From assembly GCA_947166205.1 (NCBI GenBank), contig CAMVDI010000103.1:1-6609 (forward strand): a stretch of 6,609 nt of DNA, given 5' to 3'. Position numbers and translations under genes: made by a program. The DNA is from an uncultured Clostridia bacterium. Its GTDB lineage: Bacteria; Bacillota_A; Clostridia; Christensenellales; Aristaeellaceae. Shown here piece by piece: positions 1 to 6,173 of this stretch. The stretch's first letter is position 1. Each line of letters opens with the position of its first letter. The notes under the pieces were generated by a model. That model searched no databases. It was given only the letters and a program-made list of their open reading frames with translations, and was not told the DNA's origin.

Positions 1-315
1 GATCGCCACCTCCTGGGCGGTCTCCGCCGCCTGCCGCTGCAGGGCGGAGATCCGCTGATCCATCAGGAAGAGCTTGATCATCAGCAGGAAGATCACCACC
101 AGGAAGACCAGGTTCGCGGCGCTCATGACGCCCATGAGGGAAGCCAGATCCGTCACCAGGTCCGGAAAAATGCCCATGACCACCAGAATCAGGCTGAACA
201 GCAGCCAGAAGACGGAATCCTCCGTTCTCATCCGGCTCTTCCGGACCCGGCGGAGCACATAGAAGGCGGTCCAGACCGAACCGGCGATCAGCAGAATTCT
301 CAAGGCGACGGACAT
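1..315 (-). CDS. DUF2304 family membrane protein (3' end cut by the window edge)
   Basis: The frame opens with ATG at 313-315, one base after the stop of the glycosyltransferase gene, and stays open for 105 codons to the window edge, so the C-terminus is missing. AAGGAG lies about 10 nt upstream of the ATG. Three hydrophobic segments are visible at about residues 3-21, 35-51 and 68-85. A basic loop (RRVRKSRMRTEDS) separates the first two. The tail from residue 86 (DQRISALQRQ...) is polar and looks like a short coiled coil. The pattern TEDSVFW...IFPD...ANLVFLVVIFLLMIKLF is typical of DUF2304 proteins, which are usually about 110-120 residues, so little should be missing. The family has no established activity but is commonly encoded beside DPM1-like GT2 enzymes, as here. 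I infer a membrane partner or anchor for that enzyme. Family assignment is confident; function is not. Confidence 0.88.
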   Translation of the reverse strand, partial: MSVALRILLIAGSVWTAFYVLRRVRKSRMRTEDSVFWLLFSLILVVMGIFPDLVTDLASLMGVMSAANLVFLVVIFLLMIKLFLMDQRISALQRQAAETAQEVAI

Positions 316-316
316 C

Positions 317-1012
317 TTACAGCTTCTCCTTCTTCATCACCCACTGAAGGATGAAAATATTCATTCCCATCTGAACCATGTACCGGAAGGAGCGTCCCAG
401 GCTCAGGTAGCTCTCCCCCGCCTGACGTTCCCGGATGGCGACGGGGCATTCCCCCGTCTTCGCGCCGCATCGGATCAGATAGGCCAGGGTGTCCGGTTCC
501 GGCCGCGCCACCGCGGCCCCGGCCATGTGGGGCATCACCCGGCGGCCGTACAGCCGCATGCCGCAGGTGGGATCCGTCACCCGCTTCCCCGTGGTCAGGC
601 GGATGGCGCCTTCCAGCAGGGCGTTTCCGACCATGCGCAGGCTCCGGGGCCGCTTCTCCGTCAGAAACCGGGACCCCAGCACCAGGTCCAGCCCCTCCCT
701 CTCCATCTGATCCCGCATGGGGCTGATGCAGGCGGGGTCGTGCTGTCCGTCCGCGTCAAACTGCAAAACCGCGTCATATCCGTGCTCCAACCCGTAACGG
801 ACCCCCGTCTGGAACGCGCCGGCCAGCCCCAGGTTCGTGGGCAGGCTCAAAAGCGGATATCCGTTCTCCCGGCAGAGGGCCTCCGTCCCGTCGGAGGAAC
901 CGTCATTGACCACGACAAACTCCGTTCCCGGCGCCTTTTCCCGAAGCTCCCGGATCGTTCCGGGCAGGCTGTCCTGCTCATTGAACGCGGGAATGACCAC
1001 CAGCAGCCGCAA
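317..1012 (-). CDS. Family 2 glycosyltransferase, DPM1/GtrB-like (probable polyprenyl-phosphate glycosyltransferase)
   Basis: This 231-residue GT-A fold enzyme probably transfers a sugar from a nucleotide donor to a polyprenyl phosphate at the cytoplasmic face of the membrane. The N-terminus RLLVVIPAFNEQDSL is the standard GT2 opening. NDGSSDGT (D37, D41) is the nucleotide-binding motif, FDADGQHDP (D86, D88) is the metal-binding DxD region, and GSRF at 113-116 plus DPTCGMRLYGRR near 147-158 match DPM1/DPG-synthase-like enzymes. The protein ends soon after a single moderately hydrophobic stretch (about 208-226) and KKEKL. It therefore lacks the paired C-terminal membrane helices of GtrB/ArnC-type enzymes. 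The start is TTG at 1010-1012, chosen because the family N-terminus begins there; a GGGGGG run lies about 8 nt upstream. It overlaps the preceding gene by 35 nt and is followed after 1 nt by the DUF2304 gene. Neither the donor sugar nor the lipid acceptor can be read from the sequence. Confidence 0.92.
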   Translation of the reverse strand: MRLLVVIPAFNEQDSLPGTIRELREKAPGTEFVVVNDGSSDGTEALCRENGYPLLSLPTNLGLAGAFQTGVRYGLEHGYDAVLQFDADGQHDPACISPMRDQMEREGLDLVLGSRFLTEKRPRSLRMVGNALLEGAIRLTTGKRVTDPTCGMRLYGRRVMPHMAGAAVARPEPDTLAYLIRCGAKTGECPVAIRERQAGESYLSLGRSFRYMVQMGMNIFILQWVMKKEKL

Positions 1013-2480
1013 GGCCTTCGCCCCCCTTTCCGCCTCTTCCCCTGATCCGGCGGACCGCCTGCCTTCCCCAGTCCAGCAGGAGGGCAGCGTCCAGGATCAT
1101 CATCAGGTACAGGGAAGGATAGAAATACCGGTAATCGTACGCGGGCGTATCCAGCAGATACGCCAGATAGTAGAAGGCCGCTGTCCATGCCACGAGGGCA
1201 TGCAGGCTCCTCCCCGGCTCCTTCCGGAGCCAGGCGGTTCCCGTCAGGATCAGCGTCAGCAGGAAGGAAACCCAGGGATGCAGGGTCAGCCAGCCCAGCC
1301 CGCCGCAGACCGCCGTAAAGGAATCATGGAACGCCCGCCGCTGGGCGGAATCGTTCATCCCGTACTCCGCCATCTGGCCCCAGCGGTCATAGTTGTATTC
1401 GGAGTAGTCCAGGGTCCAGGTCAAGCCCAGGGACCGGGCTATCACATCCCGCTTCACGCCCCACCATTCCCCGGGGCGGCGGAACATCAGTTCCGCGTAT
1501 TTCCTCACCGCGCCGGCCGTGGCGCCGGGGGCGGAAAGCTTTCCCATCCCCAGATCGTCGCCCCACATGAAGCTGCCCGCGGTGTCCTCGGTGCTCTGGG
1601 AGAGCGCCGCCCTGGTGGCTCCCTCGCCCCCCAGCTCATCCAGATAATCCTCGTATTCCCCCCGCTCCTCCTCCGGAATCCGCTGAATCGCCGTCAGCAT
1701 CTCCCAGACGATGCCCGCGGAGGCCGTTGAATCGGAGTGGACGTCAAAGATCCAGGGAATCCCCTTGATCATCCCCAGCCCCAGCAGCAGGGCCAGCAGG
1801 ACCGCGCCCTTCCGCTTCCGGTCCGCCCGGATCCGGATCACCGCCCAGCCCAGCACGGGCAGAACGGTCAGCGCGTTGGTGCGGTATCCGAAGGTCACGA
1901 AGGAGAAGAAGGCCACCATCAGGAACTCCAGAATCCGATCTCCCCGGCCCTTCTCATCCCCCGCCCGGCGGATCAGCAGGATCAGCGCGGCGATCCCCGT
2001 GACGCATCCGATGCCCGCCTCGTAGTAGACCGACATGCCGTAGATCAGCGGGCAGCAGGCAAAAAGGAAGGCCTGCAGCTTCCACCGGCCGGGCGTCAGC
2101 TCCCGGATCAGCAGAAAGGTGGCCGCGAAGAACAGAAAAGCCTGGCAGAAGGTGTAGAGCCCCACGTGCCCCGTCAGCCCCATGCTCAGGGCCATAAAGA
2201 AGGAAGGGGCCAGGGAGAAGGCGTTTCCGGTGTAAAGATACGCCCGGTGTCCCGTCAGCGTCTTGACGATGGCGTTCAGAAAGGCGCCGCCGGTGGTCAC
2301 GCGCACATAGGAATCGGAATACCAGATGCCGGGATAGGTGATGAAGGTGCACAGCAGCGCCAGCGCGGCGCTCAGGAGCCAGATGCCCCGGACCTTCGCC
2401 GCGCGCCGCGCGTAGTATCCGTCCCGGAAAAGCGTGTCCCGGCGCCCTCCGCCCCGGGATGCCCGGTCCGATCCCTTCAT
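978..2480 (-). CDS. Polytopic GT-C-like membrane glycosyltransferase (putative)
   Basis: This is a 500-residue integral membrane protein with roughly ten hydrophobic segments: about 32-49, 85-104, 107-127, 137-150, 155-171, 184-199, 203-217, 226-240, then 398-418, 428-443 and 453-471. A long polar region (about 241-397), rich in acidic residues and probably outside the cell, splits the two membrane blocks. An acidic YPGIWYSDSY motif directly follows the first helix, where GT-C enzymes carry their catalytic acidic residue. DYRYFYP (449-455) precedes the last helix and resembles a motif of uncharacterised GT-C-like proteins such as DUF6020. I infer that it transfers sugar from a polyprenyl-phosphate donor to an extracellular acceptor; a polymerase or flippase role is possible. 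The ATG at 2478-2480 is preferred because GAGGAGG (2491-2497) lies 10 nt upstream. A longer in-frame ATG at 2541-2543 would overlap the aminotransferase gene. The basic, Gly-rich C-terminus runs 35 nt into the GT2 gene. Confidence 0.8.
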   Translation of the reverse strand: MKGSDRASRGGGRRDTLFRDGYYARRAAKVRGIWLLSAALALLCTFITYPGIWYSDSYVRVTTGGAFLNAIVKTLTGHRAYLYTGNAFSLAPSFFMALSMGLTGHVGLYTFCQAFLFFAATFLLIRELTPGRWKLQAFLFACCPLIYGMSVYYEAGIGCVTGIAALILLIRRAGDEKGRGDRILEFLMVAFFSFVTFGYRTNALTVLPVLGWAVIRIRADRKRKGAVLLALLLGLGMIKGIPWIFDVHSDSTASAGIVWEMLTAIQRIPEEERGEYEDYLDELGGEGATRAALSQSTEDTAGSFMWGDDLGMGKLSAPGATAGAVRKYAELMFRRPGEWWGVKRDVIARSLGLTWTLDYSEYNYDRWGQMAEYGMNDSAQRRAFHDSFTAVCGGLGWLTLHPWVSFLLTLILTGTAWLRKEPGRSLHALVAWTAAFYYLAYLLDTPAYDYRYFYPSLYLMMILDAALLLDWGRQAVRRIRGRGGKGGEGLAAAGGHSRVQ

Positions 2481-2520
2481 GCCTCCCGATCCTCCTCTTT
2501 CCTTCCGGTTCCGCCCCGGG

Positions 2521-3609
2521 TCAGAACGCGTTGACCCGGTCAATCACGTACCCGATCTGTTCCTCCGTCATCCCGGGGTACAGGGGAATGCTCAGCCCCG
2601 TCTCCGCCAGCTCCTCCGCCGCGGGAAAGTCCCCCCGCCGGTATCCCAGGCTCCCGTAGGCCTTCTGCAGATGGATCGGAACCGGGTAGTAGATCTGGGT
2701 ATGGACCCCCGCCTCTTCGAGGGCCGCCTGCAGCGCGTCCCGCTCCGCCGTGAAGACCGGGAAGGTGTAGTACCCGTTGCCCGGATCCTTTTTCAGCAGC
2801 CGGATCTTTTCATTCCGGATCTCCCGCTCGTACCGCCCGGCGATCCGCCGCCGCTCCTCCATCCAGCCCGCCAGATGGGGCAGCTTGGTCCGGAGCAGCG
2901 CCGCCTGCAGCTCGTCCAGCCGGGAGTTGACGCCCACCCGTTCATGATAATACTTCCGGACGGAGCCGTAATTGGCCAGGCACCGCACCGCCGCGGCAAG
3001 CTCCGGATCGTCCGTCACCACCGCGCCGCCGTCCCCCATGGCGCCCAGATTTTTCCCCGGATAGAAGGAAAAGCCCGCCGCGTCGCCCAGCGCGCCGGCG
3101 CGCTTTCCGTTCCTGACGGCGCCGTGGGCCTGGGCCGCGTCCTCCACCAGCAGGAGCCCCCTGTCCCGGGCCAGCTTCCGGAATCCGTCCATGTCCGCGA
3201 CCCGCCCGTAGAGCTGGACCACCATGACCGCCTTCGTCCGCTCCGTGATCCTCTTTTCCGCCTCCGCCGGCGTGATCAGCGCGGTCTCCCGGTCCGGATC
3301 CACCAGCACGGGAACCGCCCCCGTATAGGAAACCGCCAGCGCGCTGGCGATGAAGGTGTTCGCCGGCACCAGCACCTCGTCCCCTTCGCCGATGCCCGCC
3401 GCCAGCAGAATCAGGCGCAGGGCGTCCAGCCCGTTGCCGACGCCCACGCAGTATTTCGTACCGCACCAGGCGGCAAACTCCTCCTCAAAGGCCCGGTCTT
3501 CCTCCCCGAGGATGAACCACTCCCGGTCCATCACCCGCTTCCAGGCCGCGTCCAGCTCTGGCCGGATGGGATCATGCATCCCGGAAAAATCCAGATAGGG
3601 CACATTCAT
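2521..3609 (-). CDS. fdtB: DegT/DnrJ/EryC1/StrS aminotransferase, probable dTDP-3-keto-6-deoxyhexose 3-aminotransferase
   Basis: This 362-residue PLP-dependent enzyme has the usual length for the DegT/StrS family. The Schiff-base lysine is K186 in [17 protein letters not shown]157 in [10 protein letters not shown] should contact the pyridine nitrogen, and [14 protein letters not shown] (226-239) is the conserved C-terminal signature. [10 protein letters not shown] (59-68) and [11 protein letters not shown] (82-92) form the cofactor phosphate and substrate region. Its closest role is inferred from the neighbouring FdtA-type isomerase: transamination at C3 of the dTDP-3-keto-6-deoxyhexose to give dTDP-Fuc3N or dTDP-Qui3N, probably with glutamate as donor. 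The ATG at 3607-3609 is chosen because [12 protein letters not shown] fits the family N-terminus. AGAAGG lies about 11 nt upstream. An in-frame ATG at 3667-3669 would add 20 non-conserved residues and overlap the isomerase gene. The symbol follows the FdtB/QdtB role and is provisional; the family assignment is firm. Confidence 0.9.
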   Translation of the reverse strand: MNVPYLDFSGMHDPIRPELDAAWKRVMDREWFILGEEDRAFEEEFAAWCGTKYCVGVGNGLDALRLILLAAGIGEGDEVLVPANTFIASALAVSYTGAVPVLVDPDRETALITPAEAEKRITERTKAVMVVQLYGRVADMDGFRKLARDRGLLLVEDAAQAHGAVRNGKRAGALGDAAGFSFYPGKNLGAMGDGGAVVTDDPELAAAVRCLANYGSVRKYYHERVGVNSRLDELQAALLRTKLPHLAGWMEERRRIAGRYEREIRNEKIRLLKKDPGNGYYTFPVFTAERDALQAALEEAGVHTQIYYPVPIHLQKAYGSLGYRRGDFPAAEELAETGLSIPLYPGMTEEQIGYVIDRVNAF

Positions 3610-3655
3610 TCCGCTCAAAACCTTCTTTCTCCCGGAGCTCCCCCGGGCCGCGGGT

Positions 3656-4093
3656 CTATCCCCGGTCATCCCCGGAATTCCCGGATTTCTCCCGCTGTTC
3701 CGCCTGATATTTCAGAAAGGCGTCATAGTCCCGGATGTAGTCCGACTCGTCGTAAAGCTGATCCGCCAGCACCATCAGCACCGCGTCCTCCGAAAAGTCG
3801 TACATCACCCGCCACAGGCCGCTTTCCAGGTACAGCCCCAGGTTCGGCCGGTTCAGCCAGACCGTCTGCTTCTCCCGGCCGTCATCCAGCAGGATCCTGC
3901 ATTCCCCCCGGACGCAGACCAGCACCTGCCGCAGGGTTTTGTGGGCATGATAGCCGCGGCTGATCCCCGGCTGGGTGTTGTACATGAAATAGCACCGGCG
4001 GATCTCAAAGGGGATGTTCTTCTTTTCCTCCAGGGAGATCAGGATCCCCCGCTCATCCCCGTGGGTCTCAAAGTCAAACGTGGTATAGTTCAC
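3656..4093 (-). CDS. fdtA: FdtA/QdtA-type dTDP-4-keto-6-deoxyglucose 3,4-ketoisomerase (WxcM-like cupin)
   Basis: This 145-residue single-domain cupin should move the keto group of dTDP-4-keto-6-deoxy-D-glucose from C4 to C3 in the cytoplasm, feeding the next gene's aminotransferase. [21 protein letters not shown] carries the two catalytic histidines, H49 and H51, at the positions known for this family. [15 protein letters not shown] (26-40), [25 protein letters not shown] and [16 protein letters not shown] match FdtA/QdtA along almost the whole length. Residues R15-G16 (DERGIL) resemble FdtA more than QdtA as I recall those sequences, which would favour the Fuc3N branch. The GTG start at 4091-4093 forms a GTGA overlap with the gtrA-like stop and has AGGAGG 7 nt upstream, so translational coupling is likely. 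The C-terminal 15 residues are polar and variable. Family assignment is strong; product stereochemistry is not settled. Confidence 0.92.
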   Translation of the reverse strand: MNYTTFDFETHGDERGILISLEEKKNIPFEIRRCYFMYNTQPGISRGYHAHKTLRQVLVCVRGECRILLDDGREKQTVWLNRPNLGLYLESGLWRVMYDFSEDAVLMVLADQLYDESDYIRDYDAFLKYQAEQREKSGNSGDDRG

Positions 4094-4551
4094 CGATTAT
4101 CCTCCTGTTCCGCGCCGGTCTTTTTCCGGCGGAAAACGAGCAGCCTGCTCAGCACGTAGTTGGCGATCACGATGAGAACCTGGGTCGCCAGTTTCACGAT
4201 CCGGTCATTGATTCCCAGGACGGAAACGCCCAGGGCCATAAGTCCCGCCTCCATCCCCAGCGTGGTCAGCCGGGAGGCGAAAAACCGCCCGGCCTCCGCC
4301 AGCCTCCGGGTGTCCCGGCTGCGGAAGACGAACCGCCGGTTCGTGAAATAGGCAAAGGTCACCGCGCAGATCCAGGAGATCACGTTGGCGGCCTGCAGCT
4401 GAATCGGATCCTCCGGGTTCAGAAACAGGGCGGTGCAGACGTAATAGACCCCCAGGCTCACGGCGGTGGTCAGCCCGCCCACGATCAGGTAGCTGATCTG
4501 CTCCCGCCAGGCCGGGTTCTTCTCCCGGAGCTTTTCTCCCAAGCCTTTCAA
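4090..4551 (-). CDS. GtrA family membrane protein (putative lipid-linked sugar translocation)
   Basis: This 153-residue protein has four predicted membrane helices at about residues 18-43, 50-70, 88-107 and 117-138, the GtrA-family topology and length. The N-terminal helix sits in REQISYLIVGGLTTAVSLGV. NVISWICAVTFAYFTNRRF (56-74) is the characteristic conserved helix-2 segment, and VLIVIANYVLSRLLVFRRKK closes the domain with a basic tail. Members such as phage GtrA are thought to help move polyprenyl-phosphate-linked sugars across the membrane, together with a GT2 enzyme (GtrB) and a GT-C enzyme (GtrC). Both kinds of partner are encoded downstream here. The start is TTG at 4549-4551, picked because AGGAG lies 7 nt upstream and no better start gives the conserved N-terminus. 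It is the first gene of the tight six-gene run. The actual transported lipid is inferred. Confidence 0.88.
   Translation of the reverse strand: MKGLGEKLREKNPAWREQISYLIVGGLTTAVSLGVYYVCTALFLNPEDPIQLQAANVISWICAVTFAYFTNRRFVFRSRDTRRLAEAGRFFASRLTTLGMEAGLMALGVSVLGINDRIVKLATQVLIVIANYVLSRLLVFRRKKTGAEQEDNR
4101..4106 (-). promoter_or_regulatory. Ribosome binding site of the ketoisomerase gene
   Basis: The minus strand reads AGGAGG, 7 nt before the GTG at 4091-4093. It lies inside the last codons of the GtrA-family gene. It fixes the GTG as the start although the next gene's coding region overlaps the previous stop by 4 nt. Confidence 0.85.
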
Positions 4552-4558
4552 TTTCTGT

Positions 4559-4563
4559 CTCCT
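4559..4563 (-). promoter_or_regulatory. Ribosome binding site supporting a TTG start
   Basis: The minus strand reads AGGAG, 7 nt before the TTG at 4549-4551. This spacing is what selects the unusual TTG as the start of the GtrA-family gene. Confidence 0.75.
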
Positions 4564-4597
4564 GTCCCCGGACTTCTCTCCGCCCCGGGGCGCCGGG

Positions 4598-4720
4598 AAT
4601 CATCCTCCGTATTCCCCGCGGGGCGTCGTTTCTCCGCGCCCCGCTGCCCGTGCTGCGGAAATCGTCCTTCATATTCCCCCCGGGGCATCGTTTCCCCGCG
4701 CCCCGCCGCCCGGCGGCGGA
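4598..4720. repeat. Imperfect tandem direct repeat, two copies, 62-nt period
   Basis: Copy A (4598-4650) and copy B (4660-4712) align without gaps over 53 positions with 7 mismatches by my count (about 87% identity). The linker after A (4651-4659) and the sequence after B (4713-4720) are also similar if one gap is allowed. Both contain a GC-rich inverted pair. In A, GCGGGGCG (4618-4625) pairs with CGCCCCGC (4637-4644). In B, CGGGGC (4681-4686) pairs with GCCCCG (4700-4705). The 62-nt period is not a multiple of three, so the repeat is not an encoded peptide repeat. It fills most of the gap between the secreted-protein gene and the GtrA-family gene. Its role is unknown. Confidence 0.8.
4703..4719. 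other. GC-only hairpin downstream of the secreted-protein gene
   Basis: CCGCCGC (4703-4709) and GCGGCGG (4713-4719) form a 7-bp stem with a 3-nt loop. It lies 21 nt past the stop of the secreted-protein gene. No T-tract follows on the minus strand, so it is not a standard intrinsic terminator. It could stabilise the 3' end or cause pausing, and read-through into the downstream operon remains possible. Confidence 0.5.
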
Positions 4721-4740
4721 GGCGGTTCCCCGGGGGATGC

Positions 4741-6162
4741 TCAGTTGCCCATCAGCACCTGGAAAACGCCCATCTCCGTCAGATCATCCATGATGGTCTG
4801 GCAGGCTTCCGTGGGGATCCCCGCCAGAAAGCCCAGCATCCCCTGCATGATGGGCTCCGCCAGTTCCGGCACAAAAGCCCTGATCTCCGCATCGTTGGCG
4901 CTGAAAAGCTCCAGCGCTCCCTCCAGATCCCACAGCGTGAACACCCGGATGGGCGTTCCCTCCTCCATGGGGATCAGATCCCCCTCCAGGGACAGGAGCA
5001 CCGCCCCGGGTTCCAGATCCACCGTGGGCTTCCGGACCTCCGCCCGCAGATGTCCGTTCTCCTCGCCGCTGATGACCACCGCGCAGCCGATGTTCGGCAG
5101 CAGCTCCCCTGTCAGGTTCAGGCTCATCAGGGAGGAGCAGCGTACGGGCCACTTTTCCGGGAAGGAGATCAGCGAGGCCTGCAGGCTGACCAGATCCTTC
5201 CGGTCCTCGTCCCCCAGGAGCCTGGCGCTGAGCCGGCTGTTGACAAATCCGTTCTCCCGGACCTTCTCCAGGGAGAACACGGGCTGGTATCCCGTTCTCA
5301 TCCGGGGCACCGTCAGCTCCATGCCGCTGTTCCGCCCGTCGTCGTACGCCCGGTAGAATTCCCCGGAGGCCGCCGTCCAGCGGGTTTCTCCCCCTTCGCT
5401 GCGGATCCGGATTCCCTGCCGGCCGGCCACATCCTCCAGGAAGAAATCGGGAATCTCGTGGAACATGCCGCGGAAAGCGTCCTCCGCGTCGGAGTTCCTG
5501 CACAGGGCATCCTCCAGCATCCGGACATTTTCGTCAAACTCAAGCCGGTATCTCCACCAGCTCCAGAATTCCTCCACTCTTTCGGGGGGAACGTACCCCT
5601 CCGCGTCCGCCATTCCGATCAGCCCCTGCACATCCTGAATCGGGAGCGCCAGCGCGTAGGTCCAGGTGTAGGGGTAGAGAAGCGCCGGATACTGCAGGGA
5701 AATGCCCAGATGCTCGGACATCTTGGTGCAGAAGGCCAGCATGGAGGAGTTTCCCAGCGCCACCGTCCTGTCCTCCATCAGGCTGGAGTTCAGGAACATC
5801 AGGTCCTGGGCCCCGTGCAGGCGGACATCGACGGCCCCGTCCGGCCTGGTTTTCGGAATGATCCGCAGGTTCAGGTCGAAGACATCCCAGTTGTCCACCC
5901 ACTGGAAGGTCCCCTCAAAGCGAAGGGCGCCCACCAGCTCCGCGTATCCCCGGATCCGCTCATTCCCCCCGTCGGAGAAGGCCTCCGGATGCAGCTGAAC
6001 CTCAAAGTCAAAGGAATACCCGTGCCCGGGGACCATCGGTACTTCTTCCCTTTCTTTCTCCGTGCGGACGGCAGGTGCTTCTTCCATCTCTTCCTCCGCC
6101 CGGACGGCCGTCCCCGGCGCCAGCAGGCAGATCATCAGAAGCAGGGAAATCAGCCTCTTCAC
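4741..6162 (-). CDS. Secreted protein of unknown family
   Basis: I do not recognise a family for this 473-residue protein. From the GTG at 6160-6162 it begins with a clear signal peptide: K2 and R3, a hydrophobic core from L4 to about A15, and likely cleavage after A22 (AVRA before EEE). C12 is not in a lipobox, so a lipoprotein is unlikely. An acidic, Glu-rich linker (about 23-45) precedes the mature domain. Visible points are a tryptophan cluster EFWSWWRYRLEF, NSS motifs in the first half, and a mostly alternating polar/hydrophobic second half suggesting beta structure. I see no catalytic signature, no sorting motif, no C-terminal anchor and no repeats. The upstream in-frame TTG at 6226-6228 overlaps the promoter's -35 element and would mask the signal peptide, so the GTG is preferred. 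It has its own promoter and is separated from the glycosylation operon by a repeat region. A link to that operon is only positional. Confidence 0.82.
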   Translation of the reverse strand: MKRLISLLLMICLLAPGTAVRAEEEMEEAPAVRTEKEREEVPMVPGHGYSFDFEVQLHPEAFSDGGNERIRGYAELVGALRFEGTFQWVDNWDVFDLNLRIIPKTRPDGAVDVRLHGAQDLMFLNSSLMEDRTVALGNSSMLAFCTKMSEHLGISLQYPALLYPYTWTYALALPIQDVQGLIGMADAEGYVPPERVEEFWSWWRYRLEFDENVRMLEDALCRNSDAEDAFRGMFHEIPDFFLEDVAGRQGIRIRSEGGETRWTAASGEFYRAYDDGRNSGMELTVPRMRTGYQPVFSLEKVRENGFVNSRLSARLLGDEDRKDLVSLQASLISFPEKWPVRCSSLMSLNLTGELLPNIGCAVVISGEENGHLRAEVRKPTVDLEPGAVLLSLEGDLIPMEEGTPIRVFTLWDLEGALELFSANDAEIRAFVPELAEPIMQGMLGFLAGIPTEACQTIMDDLTEMGVFQVLMGN

Positions 6163-6173
6163 GCGCTCATCGT

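Noticed and set aside
527..1045. Plus-strand open frame of 172 codons opposite the GT2 gene
   Set aside because: It is antisense to unmistakable GT2 motifs and has no motif of its own.
1737..2534. Plus-strand open frame of 265 codons opposite the GT-C-like gene
   Set aside because: It is a shadow of a well-supported membrane protein; its His/Gln/Arg-rich sequence shows no family.
3610..3655. Terminator between the isomerase and aminotransferase genes
   Set aside because: The 46-nt gap has a short CCCGG/CCGGG pair but no T-tract, and the two enzymes act in sequence, so an internal terminator is unlikely.
2434..3963. Plus-strand open frame of 509 codons opposite the aminotransferase and isomerase genes
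   Set aside because: It covers two genes with clear family motifs on the other strand and has low-complexity Pro/Arg-rich composition with no domain.
4205..4672. Minus-strand open frame of 155 codons through the repeat region and gtrA-like gene
   Set aside because: It is in a different frame from the GtrA-family protein, which has the membrane helices and the ribosome site. The 62-nt repeat would shift its frame between copies.
4598..4720. CRISPR array
   Set aside because: There are only two imperfect 53-nt copies with a 9-nt linker, no spacer-like unique sequence and no cas genes.
4552..4740. A promoter for the six-gene operon within the repeat region
   Set aside because: The only -10-like string I found (TATGAA on the minus strand near 4668-4673) has no acceptable -35 box; the region is too GC-rich to name a promoter by eye.
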